64,000 nucleotides of DNA from Chryseobacterium panacisoli. Its GTDB lineage: Bacteria > Bacteroidota > Bacteroidia > Flavobacteriales > Weeksellaceae. Positions within the stretch are counted from its first letter, which is position 1; the number at the start of each line of letters is the position of its first letter. Below the pieces are notes generated by a model, which was not told the DNA's origin, ran no database searches, and worked only from the letters and a program-made list of their open reading frames with translations. Position numbers and translations under genes: made by a program. This document shows positions 61,949-64,000 of this stretch, one piece after another. The stretch covers positions 62,001 to 126,000 of the forward strand of contig NZ_VTRU01000003.1 of assembly GCF_008274625.1 (NCBI RefSeq). Direction: 5' to 3'.

Positions 61949-62605
61949 ATGAAGAAGATTCTATCAGCATTTCTATTGCTGTGCTTTACTATTGCCTTTT
62001 CTCAGGAAAAAAAACCAATGTTCTGGCAGGACATTCAGGAATTCAAAAAACAGGATCAGCAAAACCCGCCGCCAAAGGATGCCATTCTATTTCTGGGAAG
62101 CTCGTCATTTACAAAGTGGACTGATATAGCAGATTATTTTCCTGATAAAAAAATCATCAACAGAGGATTTGGAGGGTCGAGGCTTACAGACCTTAATGAT
62201 TTTGCGGAGGATCTTTTAGCTCCTTATCAGCCTAAACAGATCATTATTTACTGTGGTGAAAACGATTTTGCAGACAACCATCAGCTAAAAGCAAAAGTAG
62301 TGGTTAACAGATACAAAGCTTTTTATAAAAAAATACGTGAAAGATTTCCTAATATTGAAGTTGATTATATCTCTATCAAGTACTCTCCAAGCAGAGAAGT
62401 GATCTGGCCACAGATGAAAATTGCCAACAAGAAGATCGCTGCATTTATGAAAAAAGAACCCAATGCTGAATTCATTGATGTGACTAAAGCAATGGAAGAT
62501 GCTAATGGAAATGTAAGGAAAGATATTTTTGTGGAAGATATGCTTCATTTTAAACCGGAAGGATATAAAATCTGGACTAAAGTGATCACTCCTTACCTGA
62601 AATAA
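61949..62605 (+). CDS. Exported SGNH/GDSL hydrolase
   Basis: A 218-residue esterase/lipase-like protein with signal peptide (about 1-18, ...IAFSQ). SGNH blocks: FLGSSSFTKW with Ser52 as nucleophile, NRGFGGSR (Gly75), CGENDFADN (Asn105), and the DMLHFKPEGY block with Asp197 and His200. The pattern is like PAF-acetylhydrolase IB / carbohydrate esterase relatives. Substrate unknown: acyl groups on glycans or phospholipids are typical. It lies 10 bp before the next TPR gene, so the two are co-transcribed. Confidence 0.88.
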   Translation: MKKILSAFLLLCFTIAFSQEKKPMFWQDIQEFKKQDQQNPPPKDAILFLGSSSFTKWTDIADYFPDKKIINRGFGGSRLTDLNDFAEDLLAPYQPKQIIIYCGENDFADNHQLKAKVVVNRYKAFYKKIRERFPNIEVDYISIKYSPSREVIWPQMKIANKKIAAFMKKEPNAEFIDVTKAMEDANGNVRKDIFVEDMLHFKPEGYKIWTKVITPYLK

Positions 62606-62615
62606 ACTACAACCC

Positions 62616-63581
62616 ATGATAAAAAAACCAATAACCATTTTATTTTTCATTTTATTGTATTCTCTTTCATTTTCTCAGGAGAAACCCAATGAAAAAACAG
62701 TCCTTCAGGAACTTTCAGAAAACGCCTGTAAATGTGCTGATTCTATTCATTTGTCAAACAGGAAGAAGGAAGATATCATAAAAGATGTTCATGAATGCAT
62801 TGACAAATACACCGGAGCACTCCAAATATCTACTCTTTTGAAAGGAGCAGAAAAACAATCTGAAAATGCACCTAAAGTAAACGGAAAAAAGCAGATTAAC
62901 CTGACTTTTGATCCCAATAAAAATTCACCGCAGTACAGAGACAGCTATAATGAGCTTGAACGTTATCTGATGCAAAACTGCGAAAGTGTGCAAAGGGCTA
63001 CCAAAACTACTGAAACCAGTTATGACAAGTTCTCAAAAAATGATGCAGCCGTTGACTTTTATGAAAAAGCCGTTGATGCGGGAAAAGCTGAAAACTGGAA
63101 GGAAGCTATTCAAAATTATGAACAGGCGGTAAAGATTGATCCAAAATTCATTTATGCCTGGGATAATCTGGGAATTTCCTATAGAAGAATCGGGGAATAT
63201 GATAAGGCTCTTAATGCTTATAAACAGTCATTGGCTGCTGATCCGAAAGGTAAAATGCCTTTACAGAATATAGCAATAACATATGTTTATAAAAAGGAAT
63301 ATCAGAAAGCTATTGATGCCTATAACGATTTTGATAAAGTATATCCCGGTGATCCGGAAGTTTATTATGGAATGGGACAGGTCTACTTTACCCATATGAA
63401 GAATAATGAGAAAGGTCTGGATAATATCTGTAAAGCCTACAGGATTTATTCCGAGCAAAAGTCGCCTTACCGATCGGATGCTGAAAAAATGATAGGATAT
63501 ATTTACAAGAGTATGAAAGAAGAAGGCAAAACAGATAAGTTTAAAGAAATTTTAAAAAACAACAATATTCAATTCGATTAA
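62616..63581 (+). CDS. Exported TPR-repeat protein
   Basis: A 321-residue protein with a signal peptide (about 1-20, ...LSFSQ). Residues 25-70 contain NACKCADSI and a second Cys, a possible disulfide. Three TPR units cover about 150-255 (AVDFYEKAVDAGKAENWKEA, then YAWDNLGISYRRIGEYDKA and MPLQNIAITYVYKKEYQKA), then a helical tail. Probably a periplasmic scaffold. Co-transcribed with the SGNH hydrolase. Confidence 0.85.
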   Translation: MIKKPITILFFILLYSLSFSQEKPNEKTVLQELSENACKCADSIHLSNRKKEDIIKDVHECIDKYTGALQISTLLKGAEKQSENAPKVNGKKQINLTFDPNKNSPQYRDSYNELERYLMQNCESVQRATKTTETSYDKFSKNDAAVDFYEKAVDAGKAENWKEAIQNYEQAVKIDPKFIYAWDNLGISYRRIGEYDKALNAYKQSLAADPKGKMPLQNIAITYVYKKEYQKAIDAYNDFDKVYPGDPEVYYGMGQVYFTHMKNNEKGLDNICKAYRIYSEQKSPYRSDAEKMIGYIYKSMKEEGKTDKFKEILKNNNIQFD

Positions 63582-63583
63582 AA

Positions 63584-63622
63584 ATAGAAAACGATTCCTG
63601 TATCAGGAATCGTTTTCTATTT
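63584..63622. terminator. Very long bidirectional terminator
   Basis: AATAGAAAACGATTCCTG pairs with its complement over 18 bp with a 3-base loop, between the TPR gene (plus) and the helicase gene (minus). Confidence 0.92.
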
Positions 63623-63625
63623 TAT

Positions 63626-64000
63626 TTATTTCTTTCTTTTTGATTTCGATATTGCTTTCTGCTGGGCTCTGTTAGCTCCAAATTTCTTAGGTACTTTTCT
63701 TTTGGAAGGGCCACCCCAGTTTTCTTTTGTATTTTTAGCTTTCTTCTCATGGAATGCTCCTCCTCCATCATTCAGTTTTACCTGTGCAGGATTTTTCATA
63801 ATAACCTGATCTTCTTCATCAGCAATCTTTTTAGGATTGATTTTAACTTCTTCCGGGAAATCATTAAATTTCAATTCTTTATCCATCAACAGCTCAATAT
63901 CAAGAATCAAAGGTTCTTCTTTTTTAGTTACAAAAGTAACCGCTTTTCCTTCTTTGTCTGCTCTACCTGTTCTACCGATTCTGTGAATGTACTGCTCAGG
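63626..64000 (-). CDS. DEAD-box RNA helicase, C-terminal part (5' end beyond window)
   Basis: The frame is open to the window edge; 124 residues are visible. It begins in helicase motif VI (YIHRIGRTGR) and continues with GKAVTFVTKKEEP and a basic, Lys/Arg-rich tail (PSKRKVPKKFG, ending KSKRKK), as in RhlE-type DEAD-box helicases. The ATP-binding N-terminal domain lies beyond the window, so the exact subfamily is not fixed. Confidence 0.88.
   Translation of the reverse strand, partial: PEQYIHRIGRTGRADKEGKAVTFVTKKEEPLILDIELLMDKELKFNDFPEEVKINPKKIADEEDQVIMKNPAQVKLNDGGGAFHEKKAKNTKENWGGPSKRKVPKKFGANRAQQKAISKSKRKK

Overview
The window looks like chromosome of a Chryseobacterium-like flavobacterium (Bacteroidota, Weeksellaceae). 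The evidence is low GC, TTTG / TAnnTTTG promoter elements in place of E. coli-type -35/-10 boxes, a fused SecDF, two cargo proteins with type IX secretion C-terminal domains, and an arginine cluster with the Bacteroidetes-type ArgF' transcarbamylase. No rRNA, tRNA, CRISPR array, prophage or complete insertion sequence was seen.

Region 1 (1-12.6 kb) is pyrimidine and arginine biosynthesis, nearly all on the minus strand. carA and pyrB share carbamoyl phosphate chemistry with the arginine operon GNAT-argG-argC-argD-argF'-argB-argE-argH. An Lrp/AsnC regulator sits divergent from pyrB. pyrB has a compact structured leader: promoter, two hairpins, a possible 23-codon leader ORF and an intrinsic terminator just before the start codon, an attenuator layout. 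ArgF' has Val at the acyl-specificity position, ArgC has Trp where an active-site His is expected, and the GNAT at the head of the operon may be the missing glutamate N-acyltransferase. Together these point to a route through N-succinylated intermediates.

Region 2 (12.6-24 kb) is an acetate/propionate module on the plus strand: a small InsA-like zinc-ribbon/HTH protein, a porin, an MHS-type transporter with a large periplasmic insertion, two small membrane proteins, a CrbS-like symporter/histidine kinase fusion, a receiver-only response regulator, a PrpE-like ligase and acetyl-CoA synthetase. How a receiver without an output domain acts is unresolved.

Region 3 (24-47 kb) is mostly housekeeping: spoT/rel, nhaA, a YihY membrane protein, rlmH, trmL, TPR/PAP2/tatA, arylamine N-acetyltransferase, a TetA-like efflux pump, secDF, a T9SS sugar dehydrogenase, hemN, an APC permease, pnuC and dapF. 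Region 4 (47-64 kb) holds mltG, a TonB-dependent receptor, a sugar-nucleotide/glycan cluster (cytidylyltransferase, galE, aminotransferase), a T9SS subtilase, ppc, small lipoproteins, a YqhD-like alcohol dehydrogenase, an SGNH hydrolase, a TPR protein and the 3' end of a DEAD-box helicase.

A theme crosses the regions. Many intergenic spaces carry degenerate tandem arrays with a strict 7-bp period, often as inverted pairs or as composites of several array types in a fixed order. One pair of arrays frames the four-helix-bundle gene next to carA. Two long inverted copies (29.16-29.40 and 32.38-32.62 kb) bracket rlmH to tatA. With the pyrB leader and the CrbS-like acetate module, this heptad-repeat family is the least explained structure in the window.
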